Below, piece by piece: positions 47,068-56,151 of a stretch of 64,000 nt of DNA; the first letter of the stretch is position 1; every line of letters begins with the position of its first letter. The notes under the pieces are model-generated. The model did no database searches and had not been told where the DNA came from. It saw nothing but the letters and a program-made list of their open reading frames with translations. The stretch lies in the NCBI RefSeq assembly GCF_002940005.1, contig NZ_MDEF01000009.1; one strand, 5' to 3'. The position numbers and the translations under genes are program-made. The stretch comes from Xanthomonas hortorum. Its GTDB lineage: Bacteria; Pseudomonadota; Gammaproteobacteria; Xanthomonadales; Xanthomonadaceae.

Positions 47068-47147
47068 GACACTTCCCCAAGAGTCACCGGCGACAGACAC
47101 CGGCCATACGCTGTCGGCAATGTACCCAATCTGCCGACGGCGGTCAC

Positions 47148-47174
47148 CGGGATCACGCGAAAAGCGTGATCCCG
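47148..47174. terminator. Hairpin between ppa and the HDOD gene
   Basis: A perfect 11-bp stem, CGGGATCACGC-GAAAA-GCGTGATCCCG, 40 bases after the ppa stop. It lacks a T-run, so it may act as a weak terminator or 3'-end stabiliser. Confidence 0.55.
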
Positions 47175-47213
47175 ATCGCTCTGCGTTTGCAGGACTGCAT
47201 CACGCTCGATCGA

Positions 47214-47750
47214 TCAGGCTGCGTCGGAATTGTAGCGTTCAACCGACTCCACCAGGATGCGCTTGGCCTCGGCCGCGCCGCCCCAGCCATCCAGCTTGAC
47301 CCACTTGCCCTTCTCCAAGTCCTTGTAATGCTCGAAGAAGTGGCCGATGCGCTCCATCCAGTGGCTGGACACCTGGTTGATGTCCTCGATGTGCGCATAG
47401 CCGGAGAAGATCTTCTCGATCGGCACGGCCAGGATTTTTTCGTCGCTACCGGCTTCGTCGCTCATGCGCAGCACGCCCACCGGACGGCAACGCACCACTG
47501 AGCCAGGCACCAGCGGCAGCGGCAGCACCACCAGCACATCGGCCGGGTCGCCATCGCCACACAAGGTGTTGGGCACGTAGCCGTAGTTGCAGGGGTAACG
47601 CATCGGGGTCGACAGGATGCGGTCGACGAAGATCGCGCCGCTGGCCTTGTCCACTTCGTACTTGACCGGCTCCGAATCCTTGGGGATCTCGATGACGACG
47701 TTGATTTCGTCCGGCAGATTTTTGCCGGCAGTGACCAGTTCCAGTCCCAT
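47214..47750 (-). CDS. ppa: Soluble inorganic pyrophosphatase (family I)
   Basis: A 178-residue cytoplasmic enzyme that hydrolyses PPi to phosphate with Mg. The metal-binding signature DGDPADVLV lies near residues 66-74, preceded by YPCNYGYVPNT. Length is typical. It is 0.9 kb from the proton-pumping pyrophosphatase and 4 kb from the PPi-dependent phosphofructokinase, so three PPi enzymes sit together. Confidence 0.97.
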   Translation of the reverse strand: MGLELVTAGKNLPDEINVVIEIPKDSEPVKYEVDKASGAIFVDRILSTPMRYPCNYGYVPNTLCGDGDPADVLVVLPLPLVPGSVVRCRPVGVLRMSDEAGSDEKILAVPIEKIFSGYAHIEDINQVSSHWMERIGHFFEHYKDLEKGKWVKLDGWGGAAEAKRILVESVERYNSDAA

Positions 47751-47946
47751 GCGCGTAGCTCCGAGGCTTCAGCAGTGTGTGGAGCGCGATTCTACGCGTT
47801 CGGCTGTTGCGGTGCAGCGACACTGAATGGGCAATGCGCCGACCCCGGCACGCGGCATAGTCCGCATTCATCATGAGCAGCTCCCCGATCGTTGCGGCCA
47901 AAGGCGCGGCGCACGCTGCAGGCTCATCCACTGCAAGGGAATTGCC

Positions 47947-48429
47947 ATGTCCAAGCTCGCACGTTTACTCGTTGTCCTGCTGCTGTCTGTGTTCGCCCAG
48001 GTTGCCGCCGCGGCAACACCGCCGCCGACCTTCGTCGACGCGGTGGACTGGCCCGCCAATGGCGAAGGCTGGGAGGCGTTCGTCGATCTGGAGCAGCGGC
48101 TGGAACGCGATTTCGACAATATTTGCGGCGACACCTTTTGCGGTGGCGAATTCAGCGACTACCAGCCGCTACGCTTCCGCTGCTCGGTGCATCGGGTGAC
48201 CGGCGTGGTGCGCAGCTGCATCTGGACCTTCGGCGCCAGCGAGGTCAGCGTCGATCCCCGCAGCGGGTACCTGCGCTCCGATAGCCGGGTCTGGCGTTGC
48301 ACGGCGCCGTTGAAGGCCGGGACCGGTCTGGACGAGATGTATCGCACCTTGGCGGTGACCAACCCGCTGTTCGAGCCGCTGCCGAATGGCGCGCCGCCGA
48401 TCTATGACGGCCTGATCGGCTGCCTCTGA
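47947..48429 (+). CDS. Exported hypothetical protein, cysteine-rich
   Basis: A 160-residue protein of unknown function. A clear signal peptide (MSKLARLLVVLLLSVFAQVAAA) is followed by a mature part with cysteines in NICGDTFCGG, RFRCSVH, SCIWTF, RVWRCTAP and GLIGCL, probably disulfide-bonded in the periplasm. AGGGAA precedes ATG 47947. It lies between ppa and hppA, divergent from ppa and convergent with hppA. I recognise no family. Confidence 0.75.
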   Translation: MSKLARLLVVLLLSVFAQVAAAATPPPTFVDAVDWPANGEGWEAFVDLEQRLERDFDNICGDTFCGGEFSDYQPLRFRCSVHRVTGVVRSCIWTFGASEVSVDPRSGYLRSDSRVWRCTAPLKAGTGLDEMYRTLAVTNPLFEPLPNGAPPIYDGLIGCL

Positions 48430-48438
48430 GCATGAGCT

Positions 48439-48471
48439 AGATGGAGCTGCGCATCTCGCGCAGCTCCATCT
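48439..48471. terminator. Long perfect hairpin after the exported protein gene
   Basis: AGATGGAGCTGCGC-ATCTC-GCGCAGCTCCATCT, a 14-bp perfect stem, starts 10 bases after the stop at 48429. No T-run follows on either strand. Confidence 0.6.
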
Positions 48472-48624
48472 GTCGCCGGCCCGGCCGCATGCCAATGGCA
48501 GCGGAGCGCGCTGCGATGACCGCATCAGCCTCGCTCTACTCCGTCATCCGTCGTCACCGGCCAAGACGCCGTCGGCCTGCGTGCTTGACGCCGGGTTGCA
48601 CACGTTCAGAAGACATGGAACGCA

Positions 48625-50652
48625 TCAAAGCAGGGGCACCAGCAGCAAGGCCACGATGTTGATGATCTTGATCAACGGATTGATCGCCGGCCCTGCGGTG
48701 TCCTTGTACGGGTCTCCCACTGTGTCGCCGGTGATCGCGGCCTTGTGGGCTTCGCTGCCCTTGCCGCCAAAGTGGCCGTCTTCGATGTACTTCTTGGCGT
48801 TGTCCCAGGCACCGCCGCCGGTGGTCATCGAGATTGCCAGGAAGAGGCCGGTGACGATCGTGCCGATCAACAATCCACCCAGCGCACGCGGCCCGAGCAG
48901 CAGACCGATCACGATCGGCACCACGACCGGCAGCAGCGAAGGCACGATCATTTCGCGGATCGCCGAGCGGGTCAGCATGTCGACTGCGCGGTCGTATTGC
49001 GGTTTGGCAGTGCCGGCCATGATTCCCGGGATCTCGCGGAACTGGCGGCGTACTTCCTCGACCACTGCGCCTGCCGCGCGTCCCACCGCTTCCATCGCCA
49101 TCGCCGCGAACAGGTAAGGGATCAACCCGCCGATCAACAAGCCGATGATCACCGTGTGGTCGGACAGATCGAAGGCGAAGACTTCGCCAGGATTGGCTGC
49201 CTGCAGGTTGTGGGTGTAGTCGGCAAACAGCACCAAGGCGGCCAGCGCCGCCGAGCCGATCGCATAGCCCTTGGTCACCGCTTTGGTGGTGTTGCCCACC
49301 GCATCCAGCGGGTCGGTGATGTTGCGCACTTCCGGTGGCAGCTCGGCCATTTCGGCGATGCCGCCAGCGTTGTCGGTGATCGGCCCGTACGCATCCAGCG
49401 CGACGATCATGCCGGCCATCGACAACATCGCCGTCGCTGCGGTCGCAATGCCGTACAGCCCGCCGAAATAAAACGCGCCCCAGATCGCCGCACACACCGC
49501 AATCACCGGCAGCGCAGTGGATTTCATCGAGATGCCAAGCCCGGCGATGATGTTGGTGCCATGGCCGGTGGTGCTCGCCGCTGCCACGTGCTGCACAGGC
49601 TTGTATTGGGTGCCGGTGTAGTACTCGGTGATCCAGACGATCAGGCCGGTGAGCACCAGGCCGATCAATGCGCACACATACAACGACGTCGCGCCATGAA
49701 TGTTGTCGCGCATCAGCGTCTGGGTGATTGGCCAGTAGGCCAGTGCGGCCAGCACGCCTGAGACGATCACGCCTTTATAGAGCGCGCCCATGATCGAGCC
49801 ACCGGCTTTGACCTTGACGAAGCCCGCACCCACGATCGAGGCGATGATCGACACGCCACCGAGTACCAGCGGATACAGCACCGCATGCGGCCCGGTGTCG
49901 GCCAGCGTCAGACTGCCCAGCAACATCGTGGCGATCACGGTGACGGCATAGGTTTCGAACAGATCCGCTGCCATGCCTGCGCAGTCGCCGACGTTGTCGC
50001 CAACGTTGTCTGCGATGACCGCCGGATTGCGCGGGTCGTCCTCGGGAATGCCGGCTTCGACCTTGCCGACCAGATCCGCACCCACGTCCGCGCCTTTGGT
50101 GAAGATGCCGCCACCCAGGCGCGCGAAGATCGAGATCAGCGAAGACCCGAATGCCAGCCCCACCAGTGCGTGGAGGTTTTGCTCCAGCGGCAGGCCCATC
50201 GCCTGCAGCACCGCGTAATAACCGGCCACGCCGAGCAATCCCAAACCCACCACCAGCATGCCGGTGATGGCGCCGCCGCGGAAGGCCACATCCATTGCCT
50301 TGCCGATGCCATGCCGCGCGGCCTCGGCGGTGCGTACATTGGCGCGCACCGACACGCTCATGCCGATATAGCCGGCCAGCCCCGACAGCACCGCGCCGAT
50401 CGCAAAACCCACCGCGGTGTACCAGCTCAGAAACAGCCCGACCAACACGAACAGCACGCCGCCTGCGATCGAGATGGTGAGGTACTGTCGATTGAGATAA
50501 GCGCGTGCCCCTTCCTGGATCGCGGCGGCGATCTCCTGCATGCGTGCATTACCACTCGGCTGCGCGATCACCCAGCGTGCCGACACAATTCCATAGACGA
50601 TTGCCAGGACCGCACAACCCAGTGCAAGCAGTAATCCGTAATGTTCCAGCAT
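48625..50652 (-). CDS. hppA: Membrane-bound proton-translocating pyrophosphatase, K+-independent type
   Basis: A 675-residue inner-membrane pump with about 16 helices that couples PPi hydrolysis (or synthesis) to proton transport. Signature blocks: EAGIPEDDPRNPAVIADNVGDNVGD (as adjacent pieces) for the PPi/Mg site and GNTTKAVTKGYAIGSAAL near residue 452. The lysine in GNTTKA, in place of alanine, marks the K+-independent subfamily. The ATG at 50652 has GGGAGGGG upstream. Location near pfp fits the known partnership in which PPi is made by PPi-dependent glycolysis and used by this pump, or the reverse. Confidence 0.96.
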   Translation of the reverse strand: MLEHYGLLLALGCAVLAIVYGIVSARWVIAQPSGNARMQEIAAAIQEGARAYLNRQYLTISIAGGVLFVLVGLFLSWYTAVGFAIGAVLSGLAGYIGMSVSVRANVRTAEAARHGIGKAMDVAFRGGAITGMLVVGLGLLGVAGYYAVLQAMGLPLEQNLHALVGLAFGSSLISIFARLGGGIFTKGADVGADLVGKVEAGIPEDDPRNPAVIADNVGDNVGDCAGMAADLFETYAVTVIATMLLGSLTLADTGPHAVLYPLVLGGVSIIASIVGAGFVKVKAGGSIMGALYKGVIVSGVLAALAYWPITQTLMRDNIHGATSLYVCALIGLVLTGLIVWITEYYTGTQYKPVQHVAAASTTGHGTNIIAGLGISMKSTALPVIAVCAAIWGAFYFGGLYGIATAATAMLSMAGMIVALDAYGPITDNAGGIAEMAELPPEVRNITDPLDAVGNTTKAVTKGYAIGSAALAALVLFADYTHNLQAANPGEVFAFDLSDHTVIIGLLIGGLIPYLFAAMAMEAVGRAAGAVVEEVRRQFREIPGIMAGTAKPQYDRAVDMLTRSAIREMIVPSLLPVVVPIVIGLLLGPRALGGLLIGTIVTGLFLAISMTTGGGAWDNAKKYIEDGHFGGKGSEAHKAAITGDTVGDPYKDTAGPAINPLIKIINIVALLLVPLL

Positions 50653-50900
50653 GACCCCTCCCAAGAGAATGGATGTCGTCCGGTCGGGACGAACCAAGGG
50701 CGATGCACGCAGCGAGTGGACTGGCGAATACGGACTCGACGGCCACAATGACCGTAACGCGCGTCGCGATGTTCATGTGGCCGGATCGCGGCCGAGTATG
50801 CGCCGCACCTTGTGAGGCCACCACCACGGCTTTGGCACGTTGTTCAGTCGCGGCATGACAGCCTGCGGCCCAACGTGATCGACCCGATCCAGGAGTGTGT

Positions 50901-51425
50901 ATGTCGAACTATGCCGCGTTGAAGTCTGCCGTGACGATTGTAGCCTTGTTGTTCACCAGCTACGCGCTTGCTGCTGAGCCAACGCCGGAGTTGAAACAGC
51001 GTGCAGCGGGCACCGCGCAAGCGGTCGGTGCCGTGCATACCTTGCGCCAGATTCCAGAAGCCTGCGCTCGCCTGGAAGGCGTGTTCACAGGCAACGCCGC
51101 GCAGCCATATACCTTCTCGGTCGTGCGCAGTAGCCCGACCTGCCAGCCACGCGCACGCTTCGTGGATTTCGCCAAGGCCACGCCCAGCGTCGCATCGGGT
51201 TGGATCTTCAACGACGTGATCCGTGTCCCGAGCGCCGCCTGCCCGGCGCAGCAGGCCGTGGTGCGCATCTGGCGCAAGCCGGTGGAGGCAAAGCCGCAAC
51301 TCGATGGCCAAGGCCAGTCGCGCATCTATCTGGAAGACGCCAAGCAACAGGCCGCCGCTGGAAAGATGCCGCAGGTGCCGATGTTTGCCGCGCAGATGAC
51401 GGTGGAAGGCAAGGCTTGTCAGTAA
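50901..51425 (+). CDS. Exported hypothetical protein
   Basis: A 174-residue protein with a signal peptide (MSNYAALKSAVTIVALLFTSYALAAE in two runs) and four cysteines in the mature part (EACARLEG, PTCQPRAR, AACPAQQ, GKACQ). AGGAG five bases before ATG 50901 fixes the start. It is divergent from hppA and convergent with pfp, and has its own terminator. I recognise no family or catalytic motif. Confidence 0.75.
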   Translation: MSNYAALKSAVTIVALLFTSYALAAEPTPELKQRAAGTAQAVGAVHTLRQIPEACARLEGVFTGNAAQPYTFSVVRSSPTCQPRARFVDFAKATPSVASGWIFNDVIRVPSAACPAQQAVVRIWRKPVEAKPQLDGQGQSRIYLEDAKQQAAAGKMPQVPMFAAQMTVEGKACQ

Positions 51426-51456
51426 ACGAGCCATTCTGTTTCGTTTCGAGATATTA

Positions 51457-51495
51457 AAAACAGCGCACCCCGGCAATGTTGGGATGCGCTGTTTT
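51457..51495 (+). terminator. Terminator after the exported hypothetical gene
   Basis: AAAACAGCGCA pairs with TGCGCTGTTTT around an inner CCC/GGG stem, followed by GTCTTTT, 31 bases after the stop. Confidence 0.85.
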
Positions 51496-51713
51496 GTCTT
51501 TTAGTCGACCTCGAAAGCCGACGATGTAGCGCTGAAGTGATTGCACAATCAAGCGAGTTCTTGCTGCCAGGTTGTATTGGCGGAATCAGCTAATCCACCA
51601 TGCCTTTTGCTCTCGGCTATCTGCAACAGGATGCTGAGAAGGCTAGGGACGGGTTGCGCATGCGGTCTTCTCGATGGAAGCGACGGATTCTTCCGCCTGG
51701 CAACACCTGAAAC

Positions 51714-52970
51714 TCAGCCTTCCCAAGCCGGCAGTTTCTTCGTCACCGCCACATTCTTCAACGTCACATACTTCGGCAGGCCATCGCTGCCGTAAGCCAA
51801 TGGCGCTTCGCCCTTGATCAGCGGTGCGAAGTAGCGGCGGGCGCGGTCGGTGATGCCGAAGCCGTCCTTGCGCAGGAAGCTGGGCGGCATCTTCTTTTCG
51901 TGGTTGGCCACCTTGTGCAGCGGGGCGGGCACGATCTTCCAGCGATAGGGGGCGTCGCTGACGCGTTCGATCACCGGGATCACCGCGTTCATGCCCTTGA
52001 GAGCGTATTGCACGGCGGCCTTGCCGACGGCCTGGGCCTGTTCCCAGTCGGTCTTGGAGGCGAGGTGGCGTGCGGAGCGTTGCAGGTAATCGGGCAGCGT
52101 CCAGTGCACCTTGTAGCCGAGTTCCTGCTTGACTTGCGCGGCGAGAAACGAGGCCACGCCGCCGAGTTGGGCATGCCCGAACGAGTCGGTTGCGCCGCCT
52201 GCGTCGGCGACGAACGTGCTCTGTGCGTCCTGGATGCCTTCGCTGGCGACGACAACGCACCAGCCGACTTTTTCCACTACCTGCTTGACCTTGGCCAGGA
52301 ACACCGCCTGGTCATAGGCGCGCTCGGGCAACAGGATGATCTGCGGTGCATCGTCCGGGCCCTGACCGGCCAGGCCTGCCGCGGCGGCGAGCCAGCCGGC
52401 GTGGCGGCCCATCGCTTCATAGATGAAGACCTTGGTGGAGGTGTCGGCCATGGCGGCGACATCCAGCGCGGCCTCGCGTACCGAGACCGCGGTGTATTTG
52501 GCCGCCGAGCCGAAGCCGGGGCAGGTGTCGGTCACCGCCAGATCGTTGTCGATGGTCTTGGGCACACCGATGCAGTGCAGCGGGTAGCCGTAGGCCTTGG
52601 CCAGTTGCGAGACCTTCCACGCGGTATCGGCCGAGTCGTTGCCGCCGTTGTAGAGGAACCAGCGCACGTCGTGCGCACGCAGCACATCGAGCAGGCGCTC
52701 GTACTTGGCGCTGTCTTCTTCCAGCGACTTGAGCTTGTAGCGGCACGAGCCGAATGCGCCGCCGGGGGTCTGCGCCAGCGCGGCGATCGCCGCGGCGGAT
52801 TCTTTCGAGGTGTCGATCAGCTCCTCGCGCAATGCGCCCAGGATGCCGTTGCGTGCGGCCAGCACCTTGATCTTGCGCGCGCGCGCCTCGGTGATCACAC
52901 CGGCGGCGGTGGCGTTGATGACGGCGGTAACGCCGCCGGATTGGGCATACAACAAGTTGCCAGTGGTCAT
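51714..52970 (-). CDS. pfp: Diphosphate (PPi)-dependent 6-phosphofructokinase
   Basis: A 418-residue PfkA-superfamily enzyme converting fructose 6-phosphate and PPi to fructose 1,6-bisphosphate reversibly. Blocks: YAQSGGVTAVINATAAGV at the N-terminus, NGGNDSADTAWK near residue 105, PKTIDNDLAVTDTCPGFGSA near residue 135. The residue after GGN is Asp where ATP enzymes have Gly, which blocks ATP and marks the PPi type. X. campestris is known to rely on such an enzyme. The ATG at 52970 is chosen because the domain begins at once; a start at 53021 would add unrelated residues. Confidence 0.93.
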   Translation of the reverse strand: MTTGNLLYAQSGGVTAVINATAAGVITEARARKIKVLAARNGILGALREELIDTSKESAAAIAALAQTPGGAFGSCRYKLKSLEEDSAKYERLLDVLRAHDVRWFLYNGGNDSADTAWKVSQLAKAYGYPLHCIGVPKTIDNDLAVTDTCPGFGSAAKYTAVSVREAALDVAAMADTSTKVFIYEAMGRHAGWLAAAAGLAGQGPDDAPQIILLPERAYDQAVFLAKVKQVVEKVGWCVVVASEGIQDAQSTFVADAGGATDSFGHAQLGGVASFLAAQVKQELGYKVHWTLPDYLQRSARHLASKTDWEQAQAVGKAAVQYALKGMNAVIPVIERVSDAPYRWKIVPAPLHKVANHEKKMPPSFLRKDGFGITDRARRYFAPLIKGEAPLAYGSDGLPKYVTLKNVAVTKKLPAWEG

Positions 52971-53126
52971 AGGGGACGGGCTCCTCAATGGGGCATGGCG
53001 CAGGGGACAGTGCCGGGACATTCCCCGGATGCGGTAAGCTGCACGACCATACGGTCAGCGCTGGCGAAGACCTGAGTCTAACGCCGCCAACCGCAACGCG
53101 TTTTTATTCGAAAGTGGAGTCCACTG

Positions 53127-53690
53127 ATGCGATTGGTTCTGTTGGGACCGCCCGGTTCGGGCAAGGGCACCCAGGCGACACGGCTCAAAGACACGTTTGA
53201 GATCCCGCATATTTCCACCGGTGATCTGCTGCGCGCCGAAGTGGCCGCTGGCTCGCCGCTGGGCCTGAAGGCCAAGGAAGTGATGGCGCGCGGCGATCTG
53301 GTGTCCGACGAAATTCTGCTCGGCATGCTGGAGGCGCGGCTCGGCCAGGCCGATGTCGCCAAGGGGTTCATCCTCGATGGCTATCCGCGCAATGTGGCGC
53401 AGGCCAATGCGCTGGACGAATTGCTTGGCAAGATCGGTCAGCCGCTGGATGCGGTGGTGCAGTTGGATGTTGCCAGCGAGTTGCTGGTCGAGCGCATCGC
53501 TGGTCGTGCCAAGGCCGAGGGCCGCGAAGACGACAACCCCGAGTCGGTACGCAAGCGCCTGCAGGTCTATACCGATTCCACAGCACCGGTGATCGGCTTC
53601 TACGAGCAGCGCGGCAAGCTGGCGCGCGTCGATGGCGTGGGTTCGCTGGACGAAGTGCTCGAGCGCATCAGCAAGGCGCTGGGCCGCTGA
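53127..53690 (+). CDS. adk: Adenylate kinase (short form)
   Basis: A 187-residue enzyme interconverting AMP, ADP and ATP. The P-loop GPPGSGKGTQATRL is at residues 7-20, the AMP site is HISTGDLLRAE and LDGYPRN is the NMP-lid motif. The LID region (AGRAKAEGREDDNPESVRKR) is the short type without the zinc/HVPGR insertion of the 214-residue E. coli enzyme. It is divergent from pfp. Confidence 0.96.
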   Translation: MRLVLLGPPGSGKGTQATRLKDTFEIPHISTGDLLRAEVAAGSPLGLKAKEVMARGDLVSDEILLGMLEARLGQADVAKGFILDGYPRNVAQANALDELLGKIGQPLDAVVQLDVASELLVERIAGRAKAEGREDDNPESVRKRLQVYTDSTAPVIGFYEQRGKLARVDGVGSLDEVLERISKALGR

Positions 53691-53739
53691 GTCGGCTGGG
53701 GCCGGGCGCGATGCCTGGCCCGCGCACCTGGTTCACAAG

Positions 53740-53769
53740 GCCGCGCGCCATCAGGCTGCGCGGCTTTTT
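53740..53769 (+). terminator. Terminator after adk
   Basis: GCCGCGC pairs with GCGCGGC and is followed by TTTTT, 50 bases after the adk stop. Confidence 0.85.
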
Positions 53770-53784
53770 CGCATGTGTGATGCT

Positions 53785-53932
53785 GCAAAAAGAAAAACCC
53801 CGGTCGTACAAGACGGCCGGGGCGGAATAACGCCAGTGATGGGCTTGCTCAGAGCCCCGACAGCATGAGCCCCCTGGGGATTTTGGCCACTTGGGGAGTA
53901 GGACCAAAAGGGTGCTGCGACTGGCGTTCAGC
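53785..53932 (-). ncRNA. Candidate structured small RNA with C-rich loops
   Basis: A minus-strand terminator (CCCCGGCCGT-CTTGT-ACGACCGGGG, then TTTTTCTTTTT) closes a transcript with no gene behind it. AACGCCAGT (53928-53920) pairs perfectly over 9 bp with ACTGGCGTT (53837-53829). Inside, CTTTTGG pairs with CCAAAA, enclosing TCCTACTCCCCAAG, and GGGCT pairs with AGCCC. This is about 145 nt with exposed CCCC loops, the kind of loop used by the Xanthomonas RNA sX13 to bind G-rich ribosome sites; I do not claim it is sX13. The promoter is unclear. The rest of the 53691-54060 gap has only the adk terminator and the mpl upstream region. Confidence 0.6.
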
Positions 53933-54060
53933 ATAGTGAGATATGTGACGAAGTTCGCATATCGGGAAATTCCCGACAGTACGGTAGGAGTTTCCTGACA
54001 GCGCCGTTGGCGATGGATCGGAATGTCCCGCAACTCCGGCGATCGGCGACAATGTGCGGC

Positions 54061-55419
54061 ATGACCAAACTCCACATCCTCGGCATCGCCGGGACCTTCA
54101 TGGGCGGTGTCGCCGCTCTTGCGCGCGAGCTGGGCTGGCCGGTAGAGGGCAGCGACCAGGCCATCTATCCGCCGATGTCCACGCAGCTGGAAACGCTCGG
54201 CATCGCGCTGGCGCAGGGCTACGCGCCGTCCAATATTTCGGCCGATACCACCGATGTGGTCATCGGCAATGCCTTGTCGCGCGGCAACCCCGCCGTGGAA
54301 GCGGTGCTCGACGCCGGCCGTCGCTACACCTCCGGTGCGCAGTGGCTGGCCGAGCAGGTGCTGCCGGGCCGCGACACGCTGGCGGTCGCCGGTACCCATG
54401 GCAAGACGACCACCACCACCATTTTGAGCTTTTTGCTTGAGGCGGCCGGGCGTGCGCCGGGCTTTTTGATCGGTGGGGTGGCCGAAGACTTCGGCGTGTC
54501 GGCGCGGTTGGGGCAGGGACGCGAATTCGTGGTGGAAGCCGACGAGTACGACACTGCGTTCTTCGACAAGCGCAGCAAGTTCGTGCACTACCGGCCGCTG
54601 GTGGCGATCCTCAATAACCTGGAATACGACCATGCGGACATCTTTCCCGACGTGGCGGCGATCCAGCGCCAGTTTCATCATCTGGTACGCACGGTACCGG
54701 CGCGCGGGCGGCTGATCGTCAACGGCGAAGATGCGTGCCTGACTGAAGTGCTGGCGATGGGCTGCTGGACGCCGGTGGAGCGCTTCGGTTTCGATGCAGC
54801 GCTGGAGTGGAGCGCACGCTTGATCGCGGCCGATGGCAGTGCGTTTGCAGTGTTGCATCGCGGTGTGGAGATCGGCCAGGTGCACTGGCCGCTGGTCGGG
54901 CGGCATAACGTGCTCAACGGGTTGGCGGCGCTGGCCGCCGTGCATGCAGTGGGCGTGGATCCGGCGAGTGTGATGCCGGCGCTGGCGCGCTTTCAAAGCG
55001 TCAAACGGCGACTGGAAGTGCTGGGGCAGGCGCGCGACATCACCGTGTACGACGATTTTGCGCATCACCCCACCGCGATTGCGACCACGCTGCAGGGCTT
55101 GCGTGCGAAGGTCGGGACGGCACGTGTGCTGGTGGCGATGGAGCCGCGCAGCAATTCGATGCGGCTGGGCGCGCATGCGCAGGCGTTGGCGCCATCGTTA
55201 CAAGATGCCGATGCGGTGGTGTTCCTGCATCGGCCCGAATTGGCCTGGGATGCGACGCCGATCGTTGCGCAGGTGCGTGGTGAGGCACATGTGGCGCACG
55301 ACGTGGATGCGTTATTGCACACCTTGGGCGAGATTGCGCAGCCCGGCGACCACGTGGTGTTTATGTCCAATGGCGGCTTCGACGGCGCGCCGCGTCGCTT
55401 TCTGGCGCAGCTGTCCTGA
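54061..55419 (+). CDS. mpl: UDP-MurNAc:L-Ala-gamma-D-Glu-meso-DAP ligase (murein tripeptide recycling)
   Basis: A 452-residue Mur-ligase family enzyme that attaches recycled murein tripeptide to UDP-MurNAc in the cytoplasm. N-terminal HILGIAGTFMGGVA is the MurC/Mpl UDP-binding loop, GTHGKTTTTT (about residues 111-120) the ATP P-loop, and EADEYDTAFFDKRSKF the Mpl-type block that separates it from MurC. DDFAHHPTAI lies in the C-terminal domain. The ATG at 54061 begins at the first strand; an ATG at 54052 is possible. It overlaps the next gene by one base. Confidence 0.95.
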   Translation: MTKLHILGIAGTFMGGVAALARELGWPVEGSDQAIYPPMSTQLETLGIALAQGYAPSNISADTTDVVIGNALSRGNPAVEAVLDAGRRYTSGAQWLAEQVLPGRDTLAVAGTHGKTTTTTILSFLLEAAGRAPGFLIGGVAEDFGVSARLGQGREFVVEADEYDTAFFDKRSKFVHYRPLVAILNNLEYDHADIFPDVAAIQRQFHHLVRTVPARGRLIVNGEDACLTEVLAMGCWTPVERFGFDAALEWSARLIAADGSAFAVLHRGVEIGQVHWPLVGRHNVLNGLAALAAVHAVGVDPASVMPALARFQSVKRRLEVLGQARDITVYDDFAHHPTAIATTLQGLRAKVGTARVLVAMEPRSNSMRLGAHAQALAPSLQDADAVVFLHRPELAWDATPIVAQVRGEAHVAHDVDALLHTLGEIAQPGDHVVFMSNGGFDGAPRRFLAQLS

Positions 55420-56015
55420 TGAACGAAATGACCACCACTGCCGACAGCAGCGCACTGCCGCTGTTTCCGCTGCACAACGTGCTGTTGCCGGGCGCTGCGA
55501 TGGGTTTGCGCGTGTTCGAGCGCCGCTATCTGGATCTGGTGCGCGAGTGCGGCCGCACCGGCACCAGTTTCGGGGTGTGTCTGATTCTGGATGGCGCAGA
55601 AGTCGGCGTACCGGCGACACCGGCGGCGTTCGGCACCGAAGTGCGTATCGAGGATTTCGACGTTGGTGCCGACGGTGTTCTGGTACTGCGTTTGCGCGGG
55701 ACGCGGCGCTTCCATGTGCAGCGTTCGCGCATCCGCGACAACGGGCTTGTCGTGGGCGAGGTAAGTTGGTGCGAGCCCGACAGCGATGACGAGTTGCGCC
55801 CCGAGCACAGCCTGCTGGCCACCGTGCTCGAGCGCATGCTCGAACAGGTGGGTGGCGAATTCGCATCGGCCGGACCTGGCCTGCTGGATCAAGCGGCCTG
55901 GGTGGGTTGGCGGTTGGCCGAGTTGCTGCCGCTGACCGAGCAAAAACGCCTGTCGTTGTTGCAGCAGGACGACCCGCATCGGCGCCTGGATCAGTTGCTG
56001 GCGTGGATGCCGTAA
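55419..56015 (+). CDS. LON N-terminal-type (PUA-like) domain protein
   Basis: A 198-residue stand-alone LON substrate-binding domain: LPLFPLHNVLLPGAAMGLRVFERRYLDLV is seen as adjacent blocks at residues 11-40, followed by GTSFGVCLI and FDVGADGVLVLRLRG. It has no AAA+ or protease domain, so it is not Lon itself. Such small proteins are found across proteobacteria with no agreed role. The stop of mpl and this start share one base (TGATG), which points to coupled translation. Confidence 0.87.
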   Translation: MNEMTTTADSSALPLFPLHNVLLPGAAMGLRVFERRYLDLVRECGRTGTSFGVCLILDGAEVGVPATPAAFGTEVRIEDFDVGADGVLVLRLRGTRRFHVQRSRIRDNGLVVGEVSWCEPDSDDELRPEHSLLATVLERMLEQVGGEFASAGPGLLDQAAWVGWRLAELLPLTEQKRLSLLQQDDPHRRLDQLLAWMP

Positions 56016-56151
56016 CGCGGTGATGCTGTGGCGCGGGTGAGACCCATCACCGCGCTTGCACCGCTGCAGCGGCACACTCGCCACGCTTGAGTGCGCTGAC
56101 GATGGCATCCATGCACTGGATGCGCGCAACGGCGTCACTCGTTATCGATCC

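Noticed and set aside
53785..53932. Identification of the adk-mpl RNA as sX13 or 6S RNA
   Set aside because: It shares C-rich loops with sX13, but I cannot confirm sequence or locus identity, and it lacks the long interrupted rod of 6S RNA. Left as an unnamed candidate.
53668..55176. 502-codon minus-strand frame opposite mpl
   Set aside because: Antisense shadow of mpl; it crosses the candidate small RNA and both terminators of the intergenic gap, and mpl has a full family match.
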